NCBI GenBank assembly: GCA_023417885.1
Contig: JAEZED010000034.1
Span: forward strand, 1 to 12,513
Origin: Planctomycetota bacterium
Lineage (GTDB): Bacteria > Planctomycetota > Phycisphaerae > Tepidisphaerales > Tepidisphaeraceae
Reading direction: 5' to 3'
Length of the DNA: 12,513 bases
Below are positions 1 to 7,732 of the stretch, piece by piece. Below the pieces are notes generated by a model. It did no database searches, was not told the origin of the DNA, and saw nothing but the letters and a program-made list of their open reading frames with translations. The position numbers and the translations under genes are program-made. Position 1 is the first letter of the stretch, and each line of letters begins with the position of its first letter.

Positions 1-83
1 GGTGACGCCCTGCGCGCACCGCCGGGGTACGCGGAGGGGGCGCAAGGGGCTCTCCGTCGCTCAGTGAACGATCCCGCCTCAAT
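1..83. other. Left edge, no supported gene
   Basis: No convincing coding sequence is visible here on either strand. A plus-strand frame enters from the left edge and stops with TGA at 65-67, so the 3' end of an upstream gene is possible, but about 21 codons of Arg-rich sequence give nothing to recognise. The stretch ends at the parS-like palindrome. Confidence 0.4.
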
Positions 84-99
84 TGTTCCACGTGGAACA
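84..99. promoter_or_regulatory. parS-like centromere site (ParB binding site)
   Basis: The sequence TGTTCCACGTGGAACA is a perfect 16-bp inverted repeat with no central spacer. It matches the degenerate chromosomal parS consensus TGTTNCACGTGNAACA at every fixed position and is the same as the form I recall from Pseudomonas. ParB-family CTP-dependent clamp proteins load at such sites and spread to organise origin segregation with ParA and SMC. The site is intergenic, one base beyond the stop codon (101-103) of the small minus-strand gene. Other CACGTG cores in the window (near 3979, 6632, 7266) lack the TGTT/AACA flanks and lie inside genes, so this is not a general compositional effect. In most bacteria parS sites cluster near oriC, so the window may be origin-proximal; no oriC, dnaA or parAB is visible here. 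Confidence 0.8.
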
Positions 100-100
100 T

Positions 101-439
101 TCACCGGGCTGGTGCGCTCGCGGCCACGGCATCAGGCTCGATCGAGGCGGCCGAAGGCGGCTCCGCCTCGTCGCCGGGGGCGCCCAGGGCGTCGCGCCAG
201 AGCAGGATCGTCAGCACGAGCCACGGGATGAACACGCCAACCAGGTAAGGCCACATCCGCAGCACCAGGAGCATCGGCAGAAGGAAGGTCATCACCTGCC
301 ACAGCAGCGCCACCACGAGGCGCACGATGTCGCGGCGGTGCTCGGCGCCGTGCGGGCTCTTCCACTCGCGGGGCCAGATGCCAAACGGCCGGATGCGCGT
401 GTGGTACCCTCCGAGGATGGCGTAGTCGATCGCGAACAT
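101..439 (-). CDS. Small membrane protein with two helices, function unknown
   Basis: This 112-residue protein is not recognised as a named family. It begins MFAIDYAILGGYHTRIRPFG, a fairly polar, aromatic N-terminus with charged residues to about residue 39. Two hydrophobic segments follow, about residues 38-60 (LVVALLWQVMTFLLPMLLVL) and 65-82 (LVGVFIPWLVLTILL), separated by a short RMWPY turn. The tail from about 88 is acidic and Ala/Pro-rich and probably disordered. The pattern suggests a small inner-membrane protein with a helical hairpin. An AGGG element lies about 8 bases before the ATG, supporting this start. It is transcribed away from the kinase gene, and its stop abuts the parS-like site. 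Its membrane character and usable ribosome site make it more likely real than a shadow, although large antisense frames overlap it. Confidence 0.7.
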   Translation of the reverse strand: MFAIDYAILGGYHTRIRPFGIWPREWKSPHGAEHRRDIVRLVVALLWQVMTFLLPMLLVLRMWPYLVGVFIPWLVLTILLWRDALGAPGDEAEPPSAASIEPDAVAASAPAR

Positions 440-746
440 GGATGCACCCTAAGCAATGAGTGCCGTCGGGCAAGGCCGAATCGCCAGTGCCGCGCCAGCG
501 GGGGGAGTCGGCGGCCTGACGAGTCACAGGCTTAGAAAGGGCTGGCGACTGTCGCATTTCATCCCGTTCCCGCGCCTTTCCAGTTGTGGGCGGAGGCGTT
601 CCCCGATGCCGCCGACATCTTCCGGCGTAATCGCGTGATTTGCGGTGGAAGGCGGGAGGGTCGGCACGTCCGCGGCGTGTCGCGCGGTGATATGATCTTG
701 CGGCAGGCCCCGGAAGGGTCGTCCGCGCGGGGGCTGGGGCGGGGGC
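440..746. other. Divergent intergenic region
   Basis: These roughly 300 bases separate the minus-strand membrane protein gene from the plus-strand kinase gene and should hold promoters for both. Short open frames cross it, but their Arg/Pro/Ser-rich translations look like high-GC noise. The only promoter-like element I can point to is a TATGAT hexamer near the kinase start. No hairpin with a T-run, tRNA or riboswitch-like fold was recognised. Confidence 0.5.
691..696 (+). promoter_or_regulatory. Possible -10 element upstream of the kinase gene
   Basis: TATGAT matches the sigma-70-type -10 consensus TATAAT at five of six bases and stands out in GC-rich surroundings, about 50 bases before the kinase start. 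At the usual 16-18 base spacing there is no good TTGACA-like -35 element, so the assignment is tentative. Confidence 0.3.
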
Positions 747-3677
747 ATGGCGAAGTGGAAGGCAGCGATGGAAGAACGAGAACAGACGCCCCCCGGGGGC
801 GATAGCGCGGAAGGTGCCCCCCACCGCACGGCGGAGCCGGGCCGAGCCTCGGCGTCGCCGGCCGGTTCCGGCTGCGCCCCGGCCGGTGATCCGTGCGCCT
901 GCGCGCCGGTCCCGGAGGGGCCCTGGCTGGAAGAACCCGGGGCGGTGATCGGGCGTTACAAGCTGCTCCAGCGCATCGGCGACGGCGGGTTCGGCGTGGT
1001 GTACATGGCGGAACAGCGCGAGCCGGTGCGCCGGAAGGTGGCGCTGAAGCTGATCAAGCCGGGGATGGACACGGAGCAGGTGATTGCTCGCTTCGAGGCG
1101 GAGCGGCAGGCCCTGGCGATGATGGATCACTCGAACATCGCCAAGGTGTTCGACGCGGGCACGACGCGGCAGGGACGGCCGTACTTCGTGATGGAGTTGG
1201 TCAAGGGCGTTCCGATCACGACCTACTGCGACACGGAGAACCTGACGACGCGCCAGCGCCTGGAGCTGTTCATCGACGTCTGCCGCGCGGTGCAGCACGC
1301 CCACCAGAAGGGGATCATCCACCGCGATCTGAAGCCGAGCAACGTGCTGGTCACGCTGCACGACGGCCGGCCCGTGCCGAAGGTGATCGACTTCGGAATC
1401 GCCAAGGCGACGAACGCCGAGCTGACGGAGCGCACGCTCTTCACGGAGTTCCGGCAGTTCATCGGAACGCCGGAGTACATGTCGCCCGAGCAGGCGGAGA
1501 TGAGCGGGCTCGACATCGACACGCGCAGCGACATCTACAGCCTGGGCGTCCTGCTCTACGAGCTTCTCACCGGCACGACGCCCTTCGAAGGGCAGCGCCT
1601 GCGCAGCGCGGCGCTCGACGAGATCCAGCGCATCATCCGCGAGGAGGAGCCACCGCGTCCCAGCACGCGCATCAGCAGCCTCATCGAGATGCCGTCGCGA
1701 ACCGGCGAGGAACGCTGGCTCGGAGCGTCCACGAGTGCAAAGGCCTCCGCCGAAGACATCGCGCGGCACCGCCGAACCGATCCACGCCATCTTAGCCGCC
1801 AGCTTCGGGGCGACCTGGACTGGATCATCATGAAGACGCTGGAGAAGGACCGCACGCGCCGGTACGAGACGGCCTCGTCTCTCGCCGACGACGTGGAGCG
1901 CCACCTCGGCCAGCAGCCCGTCCTGGCCGGCCCGCCCAGCGCCGGTTACCGGCTGTCGAAGTTCTACCGGCGCAACCGCGGGCGCGTCGTCGCCGCCGCC
2001 GCGGTCGCGGCCATGTTCCTGCTCGGCCTCGCCGGCACGACCGCCGGCATGCTCGAGGCCTGGACCAAGGCGCGCGAAGCGGACAACGAGCGCAAGCGCA
2101 CCGCGGCGGCCCTCGCGGCCGAGGAGGAGGCGCGGCAGGAGACGGAGGCGGCGCTGACGGATGCGACGGAGGCGGCCGAGATCGCGGAGGCGGTGAACGA
2201 CTTCCTGAACGAGGATCTGCTCGCCGCCGTCTCCCCGGAGGAGATGGGGCGCGACGTGACGGTGCTCGAGGCGCTGGAGCGTGCGGCGTCGGTGATCGAA
2301 GCGCGTTTCGCGGATCAGCCGCCGGTGCTGGCGACGCTCCATCACACGATCGGCAAGTCATACACGGCGCTTGGGCGCTACGAGGAGGCGCGCCGGCACA
2401 TCGAGCGATCGCTCCAGCTCCGGCAGGAACACCTGGCCTCGGACCGGCAGGAACTGATCGCCGTTCGCGGCACGCTCGGTGCGCTGCATCTCTATCTCGG
2501 CCGCTACGCCGACGCCGAGCGCGTCTACGTGCCGCTCCTTTCCGACGCGCGGCAGTCCCTGGGCGAGGACGCGGCCACCACGCTCGGCATCGCCAACAAC
2601 CTCTGCGTCGCGTACATGGGCCAGGGGAAGCATGCCGCCGCCGATGCGTTGCTGCGGCAGAGCCTGGAGACGGCGGAGCGCTCGCTCGGGAAGGACCACC
2701 TTCACACGATCAGCGTGCTGGGGAGCCTGGCGAACCTCCAGCACACGATGGGGCGATACGACGAAGCGCAGGGCCTGTTCGAGGAGACGCTCTCTCGCCA
2801 GGAGCGGACCCTGGGAACGGACCATGTCAGCACTCTTCTGACCCACGCGAACCTCGCCATGATCTACCGGGCAACCGGCCAGCCCGACCTGGCGGAGAAG
2901 ACGCTGCTCCATGTCCTGGACCAGCGCCGCCGACTGCTCGGTGACCAGCACCAGGACACGATCGCCACCCTGACGAACCTCGGCGTTGTCTACCGCGCCA
3001 CCGGCCGTCTCGCTGACGCCGAGGCGGTGCTGCGCGAGGCAGTCGATTCCGGCCGCCGCTCCCTCGGGTCGGACCATCCGGACCTGCTCATCGCGATGGC
3101 GTACCTCGGCGATGTCTATCGGCGCATGCCCAATCCGGAGGCCGGCGAGCCGCTGCTGAAGGAGGCGCTTGCGGGGCTTGAGCGGGCGCTCGGCCCCGCC
3201 CACACGGAGACGCTGAGCGCGCGCTCCAATCTCGTGGAGTTCTACCGTGAGCAGGGGCGCAACGACGAGATTGAACGCGTTGCCACGGAGCAGATTCGAC
3301 TGCTGAAGCTGGCCGCCGCCAGCCCCGAGGCGACGGCGGACACGCTGAACAACGCCGCGCACGAGTTGATCTACGTCGAGCCGACGCGACTGCGCGACCC
3401 ATCGCTCGCGGTGGAGCTTGCCCGTCGTGCCTGCAACCTCACCGGCGGGCGGGAGCCTTACTACCTCGACACCCTCGCCTGCGCCCTTGCGGCGGCCGGC
3501 GATGCGAAGCAGGCGATGGAAGTGATCGACCAGGCCCTTGCGATCACCCCATCCTCGGACGCCGGGAGGGTAGAGATGCTGGCCCACCGGACCCAGTTCG
3601 GAACGGCCCTCGGGGAGCTGCCGGCGACACCCGAAGGGGGCCCGACCACGCGTCCGGTCGCCACGCCGGGCCAGTGA
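747..3677 (+). CDS. Membrane-anchored Ser/Thr protein kinase with TPR repeats
   Basis: A 976-residue Hanks-type kinase with a C-terminal TPR receptor-like half. Residues 1-65 are an Ala/Pro/Gly-rich, probably disordered leader. The kinase domain runs from about 70 to 390: glycine loop GDGGFG at 78-83, ATP-anchoring Lys101 in VALK, catalytic loop HRDLKPSN at 192-199 (Asp194), DFG at 215-217 and the TPEYMSPEQ activation-segment end at 241-249. All key residues are present, so it should be active. One membrane helix follows at about 414-436, then an Ala/Glu-rich probable coiled coil (440-485). From about 520 to 850 there are repeated TPR units of the kinesin-light-chain/TPR_12 type, with recurring spacing of LG-x-DH-x-T and ANL-x-x-Y-x-x-G-x-x-x-A. 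The kinase is expected in the cytoplasm; on a single-helix model the TPR half would lie across the membrane, but no signal proves topology. Substrates are unknown. A longer than usual insert lies near 313-340. The start may be 768 rather than 747. Confidence 0.95.
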   Translation: MAKWKAAMEEREQTPPGGDSAEGAPHRTAEPGRASASPAGSGCAPAGDPCACAPVPEGPWLEEPGAVIGRYKLLQRIGDGGFGVVYMAEQREPVRRKVALKLIKPGMDTEQVIARFEAERQALAMMDHSNIAKVFDAGTTRQGRPYFVMELVKGVPITTYCDTENLTTRQRLELFIDVCRAVQHAHQKGIIHRDLKPSNVLVTLHDGRPVPKVIDFGIAKATNAELTERTLFTEFRQFIGTPEYMSPEQAEMSGLDIDTRSDIYSLGVLLYELLTGTTPFEGQRLRSAALDEIQRIIREEEPPRPSTRISSLIEMPSRTGEERWLGASTSAKASAEDIARHRRTDPRHLSRQLRGDLDWIIMKTLEKDRTRRYETASSLADDVERHLGQQPVLAGPPSAGYRLSKFYRRNRGRVVAAAAVAAMFLLGLAGTTAGMLEAWTKAREADNERKRTAAALAAEEEARQETEAALTDATEAAEIAEAVNDFLNEDLLAAVSPEEMGRDVTVLEALERAASVIEARFADQPPVLATLHHTIGKSYTALGRYEEARRHIERSLQLRQEHLASDRQELIAVRGTLGALHLYLGRYADAERVYVPLLSDARQSLGEDAATTLGIANNLCVAYMGQGKHAAADALLRQSLETAERSLGKDHLHTISVLGSLANLQHTMGRYDEAQGLFEETLSRQERTLGTDHVSTLLTHANLAMIYRATGQPDLAEKTLLHVLDQRRRLLGDQHQDTIATLTNLGVVYRATGRLADAEAVLREAVDSGRRSLGSDHPDLLIAMAYLGDVYRRMPNPEAGEPLLKEALAGLERALGPAHTETLSARSNLVEFYREQGRNDEIERVATEQIRLLKLAAASPEATADTLNNAAHELIYVEPTRLRDPSLAVELARRACNLTGGREPYYLDTLACALAAAGDAKQAMEVIDQALAITPSSDAGRVEMLAHRTQFGTALGELPATPEGGPTTRPVATPGQ
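757..762 (+). promoter_or_regulatory. Possible ribosome binding site favouring an internal kinase start
   Basis: GGAAGG lies five bases before the in-frame ATG at 768-770 (Met8 of the longest reading). The upstream ATG at 747 is preceded only by a G-run without a clear Shine-Dalgarno core. On this evidence translation could start at 768, giving a 969-residue protein; the difference is only seven residues, before any domain. Confidence 0.35.
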
Positions 3678-3855
3678 CGCCGCGAAGCGAGAACGCATAT
3701 CTTGCCCAGGCTACCGCCGGGTGAGCCTGCGGCCCGCTCGGCACTGCCAGAAAGTCGCAGGCCGCGTATGTCGATGATTTCGAAGCCGAGGTGTCTATCG
3801 CTACTGGAACGCGGCTTGTTGCCCCGTTCTGCCGATTGTCGGTTGCCCGATAACC

Positions 3856-5100
3856 ATGTCCACGAAAATGCTTACTGGCAGGCCGAGTTCGCCACCCGCC
3901 GCACCCGCGGCGGATGAAGCGGTGGAGGCGTTGGAGTTCTCCATTGTCATGCCGTGCCTGAACGAGGCGCGGACGCTGGGCACGTGCGTGACGAAGGCGA
4001 TGACTTTCCTTCGCGAGAACGGCATCGCGGGCGAGGTGATCGTGGCGGACAACGGCAGCACCGACGGCTCGCAGTCGCTGGCGCGCGAGTTGGGGGCGCG
4101 CGTGGTGCCGGTGGCCGGCCGGGGTTACGGCGCAGCGCTGGCCGGCGGCTTCGCGGCGGCGCGGGGCACGTACATCATCATGGGCGACAGCGACGACAGC
4201 TACGACTTTGCGCACATGATGCCGATTGTCGCGAAGCTGCGCGAAGGATTCGACGTCGTCCTCGGCAACCGCTTCCGCGGCGGGATCGACCCCGGCGCCA
4301 TGCCGCCGCTGCACCGTTACTTCGGCAACCCGGGCCTGACGCTCATCGGCCGGACCTTCTTCCGCAGCCCCGCGGGCGACTTCTACTGCGGACAGCGCGG
4401 CTTCCGGCGTGACGCGGTTGGCGCGATGGACCTGCGCGCCACGGGGATGGAGTTCGCTCTGGAGATGGTCGTCAAGGCGACCATGATGGGAATGAAGGTG
4501 ACGGAGGTGCCGGTGAGGCTGGCAAAGGACGGGAGAGACCGTCCGCCGCACCTCCGGAGCTGGCGCGACGGGTGGCGCAGCCTGCGCTTCTTCCTGCTCT
4601 ACAGCCCGCGGTGGCTCTTCCTCTACCCCGGCCTGATCCTCATGGCGCTCGGGACGGCGGCGGGTGCGTGGATCCTCCCCGGGCCGCGGCAGTTTGCCGG
4701 CGCCACGCTGGACGTGCACACGCTGCTCTACTGTGCGGGGGCCATCATCGTCGGGTTTCAGCTCGTGGTCTTCTCGCTGATCGCCAAGGCGATCGCGGTG
4801 GCCACCGGGCTCCACCCGCCCAGCCCGCGGCTCCAGCGCCTGCTCGACCACGCGCCGCTGGAAGCGGGCCTCATCGCCGGAGCGCTGCTGACGCTCACCG
4901 GCCTGGCCCTCTCCGGCTGGGCGACGCTGCGCTGGGCCGACGAGGGGTTCGGCGACCTGGATCCATTCCGCGTCATGCGCGTGGGCATTCCCGCCGTGCT
5001 GATGCTGGTGCTCGGGCTCCAGACCGTTTTCTCCAGCTTTATCCTCAGCCTGCTCCAGATTCCGCACCACAAGTCCGCACCCCCGCCCAATCGTGCCTGA
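3856..5100 (+). CDS. GT2 glycosyltransferase, polyprenyl-phosphate sugar synthase type, with membrane domain
   Basis: This 414-residue protein has an N-terminal GT-A fold of family GT2, DPM1/DPG-synthase type, followed by a membrane region. Visible motifs are EFSIVMPCLNEA at 27-38 (start of the fold), ADNGSTDGS at 64-72 (nucleotide-sugar binding) and GDSDDSYDF at 110-118 (metal-binding DxD, in the form typical of this subgroup). CGQRGFRRDA (178-187) and GMEFALEMV (197-205) continue the domain. From about 250 there are probably four membrane helices (about 253-275, 288-310, 337-357, 376-401). The family moves a sugar from a nucleotide donor to a polyprenyl phosphate on the cytoplasmic face; the actual sugar cannot be read from sequence. 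It is the first gene of the five-gene run, after a 177-bp gap behind the kinase. No good Shine-Dalgarno precedes ATG 3856, and ATG 3868 is an alternative start. Confidence 0.93.
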   Translation: MSTKMLTGRPSSPPAAPAADEAVEALEFSIVMPCLNEARTLGTCVTKAMTFLRENGIAGEVIVADNGSTDGSQSLARELGARVVPVAGRGYGAALAGGFAAARGTYIIMGDSDDSYDFAHMMPIVAKLREGFDVVLGNRFRGGIDPGAMPPLHRYFGNPGLTLIGRTFFRSPAGDFYCGQRGFRRDAVGAMDLRATGMEFALEMVVKATMMGMKVTEVPVRLAKDGRDRPPHLRSWRDGWRSLRFFLLYSPRWLFLYPGLILMALGTAAGAWILPGPRQFAGATLDVHTLLYCAGAIIVGFQLVVFSLIAKAIAVATGLHPPSPRLQRLLDHAPLEAGLIAGALLTLTGLALSGWATLRWADEGFGDLDPFRVMRVGIPAVLMLVLGLQTVFSSFILSLLQIPHHKSAPPPNRA

Positions 5101-6511
5101 AGTGATCACAGCACACACCGATCCCGGCTCGCCTGACCCGGCTCCCGACGCGAAGGCGCCCGTGGTGCGGCCCGCGATCGTGACGCCGAACTGCTCCCTG
5201 CGCATGGGGGGCGAGGCCGCCCTGCCGTTTCACTTCTTCCGCGTCCTGCGCGCCCGCGGCGTGGATGTTCAGCTCGTCACCCACGCGCGAAACCGCGCCG
5301 AGCTCGAAAAGGCGTGGCCGGACGAAGCGGGTCGCATTCACTACGCCGCCGATGGCTGGCTGCACCGCCTGCTCTATCGCCTCTGCACCGCGCTGCCGGA
5401 GCGCGTGGCGCGGGCCAGCTTCGGGATCGCCGCGGAGTTTCACACGGAGCGGCAGCAGCGCCGCATCCTGCGCCAGCTCGTGCGCGAGGGGCGCATCAAC
5501 CTGATTCACCGGCCGATTCCCGTCTCTCCCGTGCAGCCATCGCTCATCCACGGGCTCGGCGTGCCCGTGATCTTCGGACCGCTGAACGGCGGGATGGATT
5601 ACCCGCCCGGCTTCCGGCGCAACGAGAACCCGCTGGAGCGACTGGTGGTCCGCCTCGGGCGGACGTTCGGCGGGATCGCGAACTTCATCTTCCCGGGCAA
5701 GCGGAAGGCGGCGGCCATTCTCGTCGCCAACCGGCGCAGCCGAGATGTGCTGCCTCGCGCGGTCCGCACGGGTCGCAGCGTGATCGAGCTCCCGGAGAAC
5801 GGGGTGGATCTTCCCCTGTGGCAGTCTCACGCCGGCGCTGCGGGCGGCGCTGCGGACGGCCCGGTGCGCTTCGTCTTTCTAGGTCGCCTCGTCGACTGGA
5901 AGGCCGTGGACCTGCTGCTGGACGCCTGGGCCACTGCGCGTCAGCGCGGGCTGCGCGACGCGGTGCTCGAGATCATCGGCGATGGGCCGATGATGCCTTC
6001 GCTAAAACAGAAGTGCGCCGCCCTGGGCCTTGGCGACGACGTCGAGTTCGCCGGCTGGCAGCCACAGGCGGAGGCGGCGCGAAGGCTGGCGCGAGCCGGC
6101 GCGCTCGTGCTGCCGAGCCTGCTGGAGTGCGGCGGCGCCGTCGTGCTGGAGGCGATGGCGGCGGGCCTCCCGGTAATCGCCGCGAAATGGGGCGGGCCGA
6201 CGGACTACCTGACGGACGAGTCCGGGATCCTCATCGACCCGCTCGACCAGGAGTCGTTCGTGAACGCGTTTGCCGACGCGATCTTGCGCCTGGCCGGCTC
6301 GCCGGAGCTGCGCCAGCGCATGGGCGCCGCCGGTCGCGAACGCGTCGCCCGGTTCTACGACTGGGACCGCAAGGGGGAGTTGATGCTCGAGATCTACGCC
6401 GGCGCCCTCCACGGCGCACCGGAAGGCGCCGCGCCGCTCGGCCGCGGGCGTGATTCGGGAGTGCCCGTCGCGGCCGTCGCCGGGGCGGCGAGAGGGGCAA
6501 AGGTGGACTGA
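5093..6511 (+). CDS. GT4 family glycosyltransferase
   Basis: A 472-residue GT-B fold glycosyltransferase. The N-terminal Rossmann half carries PNCSLRMGGEAALPFHFFRVL (about 32-52), a glycine-rich acceptor-side motif, and FGPLNGGMDYP at 161-171. The C-terminal half begins near VRFVFLGRLVDWKAVDLLLDA (258-278) and contains IIGDGP (294-299) and the EX7E donor signature with Glu345 and Glu353 in ECGGAVVLEAMAAGLPVIA. Both glutamates are present, so a retaining nucleotide-sugar transferase is expected. The last 30 residues are Ala/Gly/Arg-rich and probably disordered. The start is GTG at 5093, inside the stop of the preceding GT2 gene (8-bp overlap), which suggests translational coupling; GTG 5102 is a nearby alternative, and neither has a clear Shine-Dalgarno. 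It is soluble or peripheral: no membrane helix is seen. Sugar specificity is unknown. Confidence 0.93.
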   Translation: MPEVITAHTDPGSPDPAPDAKAPVVRPAIVTPNCSLRMGGEAALPFHFFRVLRARGVDVQLVTHARNRAELEKAWPDEAGRIHYAADGWLHRLLYRLCTALPERVARASFGIAAEFHTERQQRRILRQLVREGRINLIHRPIPVSPVQPSLIHGLGVPVIFGPLNGGMDYPPGFRRNENPLERLVVRLGRTFGGIANFIFPGKRKAAAILVANRRSRDVLPRAVRTGRSVIELPENGVDLPLWQSHAGAAGGAADGPVRFVFLGRLVDWKAVDLLLDAWATARQRGLRDAVLEIIGDGPMMPSLKQKCAALGLGDDVEFAGWQPQAEAARRLARAGALVLPSLLECGGAVVLEAMAAGLPVIAAKWGGPTDYLTDESGILIDPLDQESFVNAFADAILRLAGSPELRQRMGAAGRERVARFYDWDRKGELMLEIYAGALHGAPEGAAPLGRGRDSGVPVAAVAGAARGAKVD

Positions 6512-7732
6512 ATGGTCATGAGCCCCGTCCATCCTCGCTACCGCGTCGGCTTCATGATGGAGCAGGCGCTGGGGCACATCACCCATCACCGTGCGCTGGA
6601 GGCACAGGTGGCGGCTGATGCTTCCCTCCGCGCCACGTGGATCACCCTTCCGCACCAGGCAGACGACACGTGGCAGCGTCTCCCGGGCTTCAGCCGGCAG
6701 ATGTCGCTTCTGCTGAGCCTGCGCGCCCGCAGCGGGCTGCGCGCCCACGGCCGCGCGGAGGACCGGTTCGACGGCCTCTTCTTCCACACGCAGGTGAGCG
6801 CCCTCCTCGCCCACAGGCTGATGCGGCGCATTCCGACGGTGCTCTCGCTCGACGCAACGCCCCTCAACGCCGACCCCTCGCCTCCCGCCCAGCCCAACTC
6901 ATTCACGCGGCGGCCGAGCGGCGAACACCCCCTGGAGCGGGCCAAGTACGCCTGGACACGGCGCACCTTCGATCTCGCCGCCGGCCTCGTCGCCTGGAGC
7001 GAATGGGCGCGGCGCAGCCTGCTCTCCGACTACGGCATACCGGACCACAAGATCGCGGTGATCCCGCCCGGCGTCGATCTCGTTGCGTGGCAGCCCAACC
7101 CGCAGCCGCGCGTCGGAAAGCCGCGGATCCTCTTCGTCGGGGCGCACTTCGAACGCAAGGGCGGGCAGATGCTGCTGGAGGCCGTTAAGGGGTTGGGGCG
7201 CCGTGCCGACCTCCACCTGGTGACGCCCGAGAGGAGCGTGGCTTCCGACCCCGGGCGCGGCATCCACGTGCACCACGAGATGCGCATCAACAGCCCGGCG
7301 CTGCGCGACCTTTACGCCCAGGCAAGCCTCTTCGTGCTCCCGAGCCTGAACGACTGCATGCCCATGGCGGTGCTCGAAGCGATGGCAAGCGGCCTGCCGG
7401 TGATCGCCTCCGACGTTGGCGCCGTGCGCGAGCAGGTCAAGGACGGGGTCACCGGGCTGCTCGTCAGGCCCGGCGACCCGGGGGCGCTGACCGGGGCCAT
7501 CAACGCCCTGCTCGACAATCCGCCGCGCTGCCGGGCGATGGGAATCGCCGGACGCCAGCGGGCCGAGGAGCGGTTCAGCGCCCGGAGCAACTACCCCCGC
7601 GTCCTCGGGCTCATCAAGCGATGCATTGACGAATCACGCGCCGGCCGCGCGCGCGCCGCCGGCCGCTTCGACGCGTCCGATGAAGACCTGGACCTCCAGC
7701 CCGCGCACCACGCATGGCCAAGCGAGTGCTGA
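6512..7732 (+). CDS. GT4 family glycosyltransferase
   Basis: A 406-residue GT-B glycosyltransferase, distinct from its upstream neighbour. The N-terminal half begins YRVGFMMEQALGHITHHRAL (10-29). The donor half shows VIPPGVDL (183-190), RILFVGAHFERKGGQMLLEA (205-224) and LFVLPSLNDCMPMAVLEAMASGLPVIASDVGA (273-304). In the EX7E position the first acidic residue is Asp281 instead of the usual Glu, with Glu289 conserved. The ATG directly follows the TGA of the previous gene (0-bp gap), and AAGGTGG lies five bases upstream, so coupled translation from 6512 (or from ATG 6518) is well supported. It probably adds a sugar to the same glycan as the adjacent GT4. Residues 370-406 look like a low-complexity tail. 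No membrane segment is visible. Confidence 0.93.
   Translation: MVMSPVHPRYRVGFMMEQALGHITHHRALEAQVAADASLRATWITLPHQADDTWQRLPGFSRQMSLLLSLRARSGLRAHGRAEDRFDGLFFHTQVSALLAHRLMRRIPTVLSLDATPLNADPSPPAQPNSFTRRPSGEHPLERAKYAWTRRTFDLAAGLVAWSEWARRSLLSDYGIPDHKIAVIPPGVDLVAWQPNPQPRVGKPRILFVGAHFERKGGQMLLEAVKGLGRRADLHLVTPERSVASDPGRGIHVHHEMRINSPALRDLYAQASLFVLPSLNDCMPMAVLEAMASGLPVIASDVGAVREQVKDGVTGLLVRPGDPGALTGAINALLDNPPRCRAMGIAGRQRAEERFSARSNYPRVLGLIKRCIDESRAGRARAAGRFDASDEDLDLQPAHHAWPSEC

Noticed and set aside
83..535. Plus-strand frame of 150 codons across the parS site and the small membrane gene
   Set aside because: Composition is His/Arg/Gln-rich with no recognisable motif, and its opposite strand encodes a plausible two-helix membrane protein.
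132..2345. Long minus-strand open frame (737 codons) antisense to the kinase gene
   Set aside because: The translation is Arg/His/Ala-rich without motifs and lies opposite a gene with intact kinase and TPR domains; a typical shadow in high-GC DNA. The same applies to the minus frames at 2358-3698, 3544-5205, 8134-9795 and 11421-12503.
3725..3762. Inverted repeat GCCTGCG / CGCAGGC after the kinase gene as a terminator
   Set aside because: A 7-bp stem with a loop of about 24 bases and no following T-run; such repeats are expected by chance in GC-rich DNA.
3805..3820. Sigma-54-like -24/-12 element TGGAACG-N4-TTGTT before the glycan operon
   Set aside because: The -24 half is fair, but the near-invariant GC of the -12 half is GT here, and no activator gene or site is visible. 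Not strong enough to annotate.
6629..6640. Further CACGTG cores as extra parS sites (also near 3979 and 7266)
   Set aside because: They lack the TGTT and AACA flanks and are inside conserved coding sequence.
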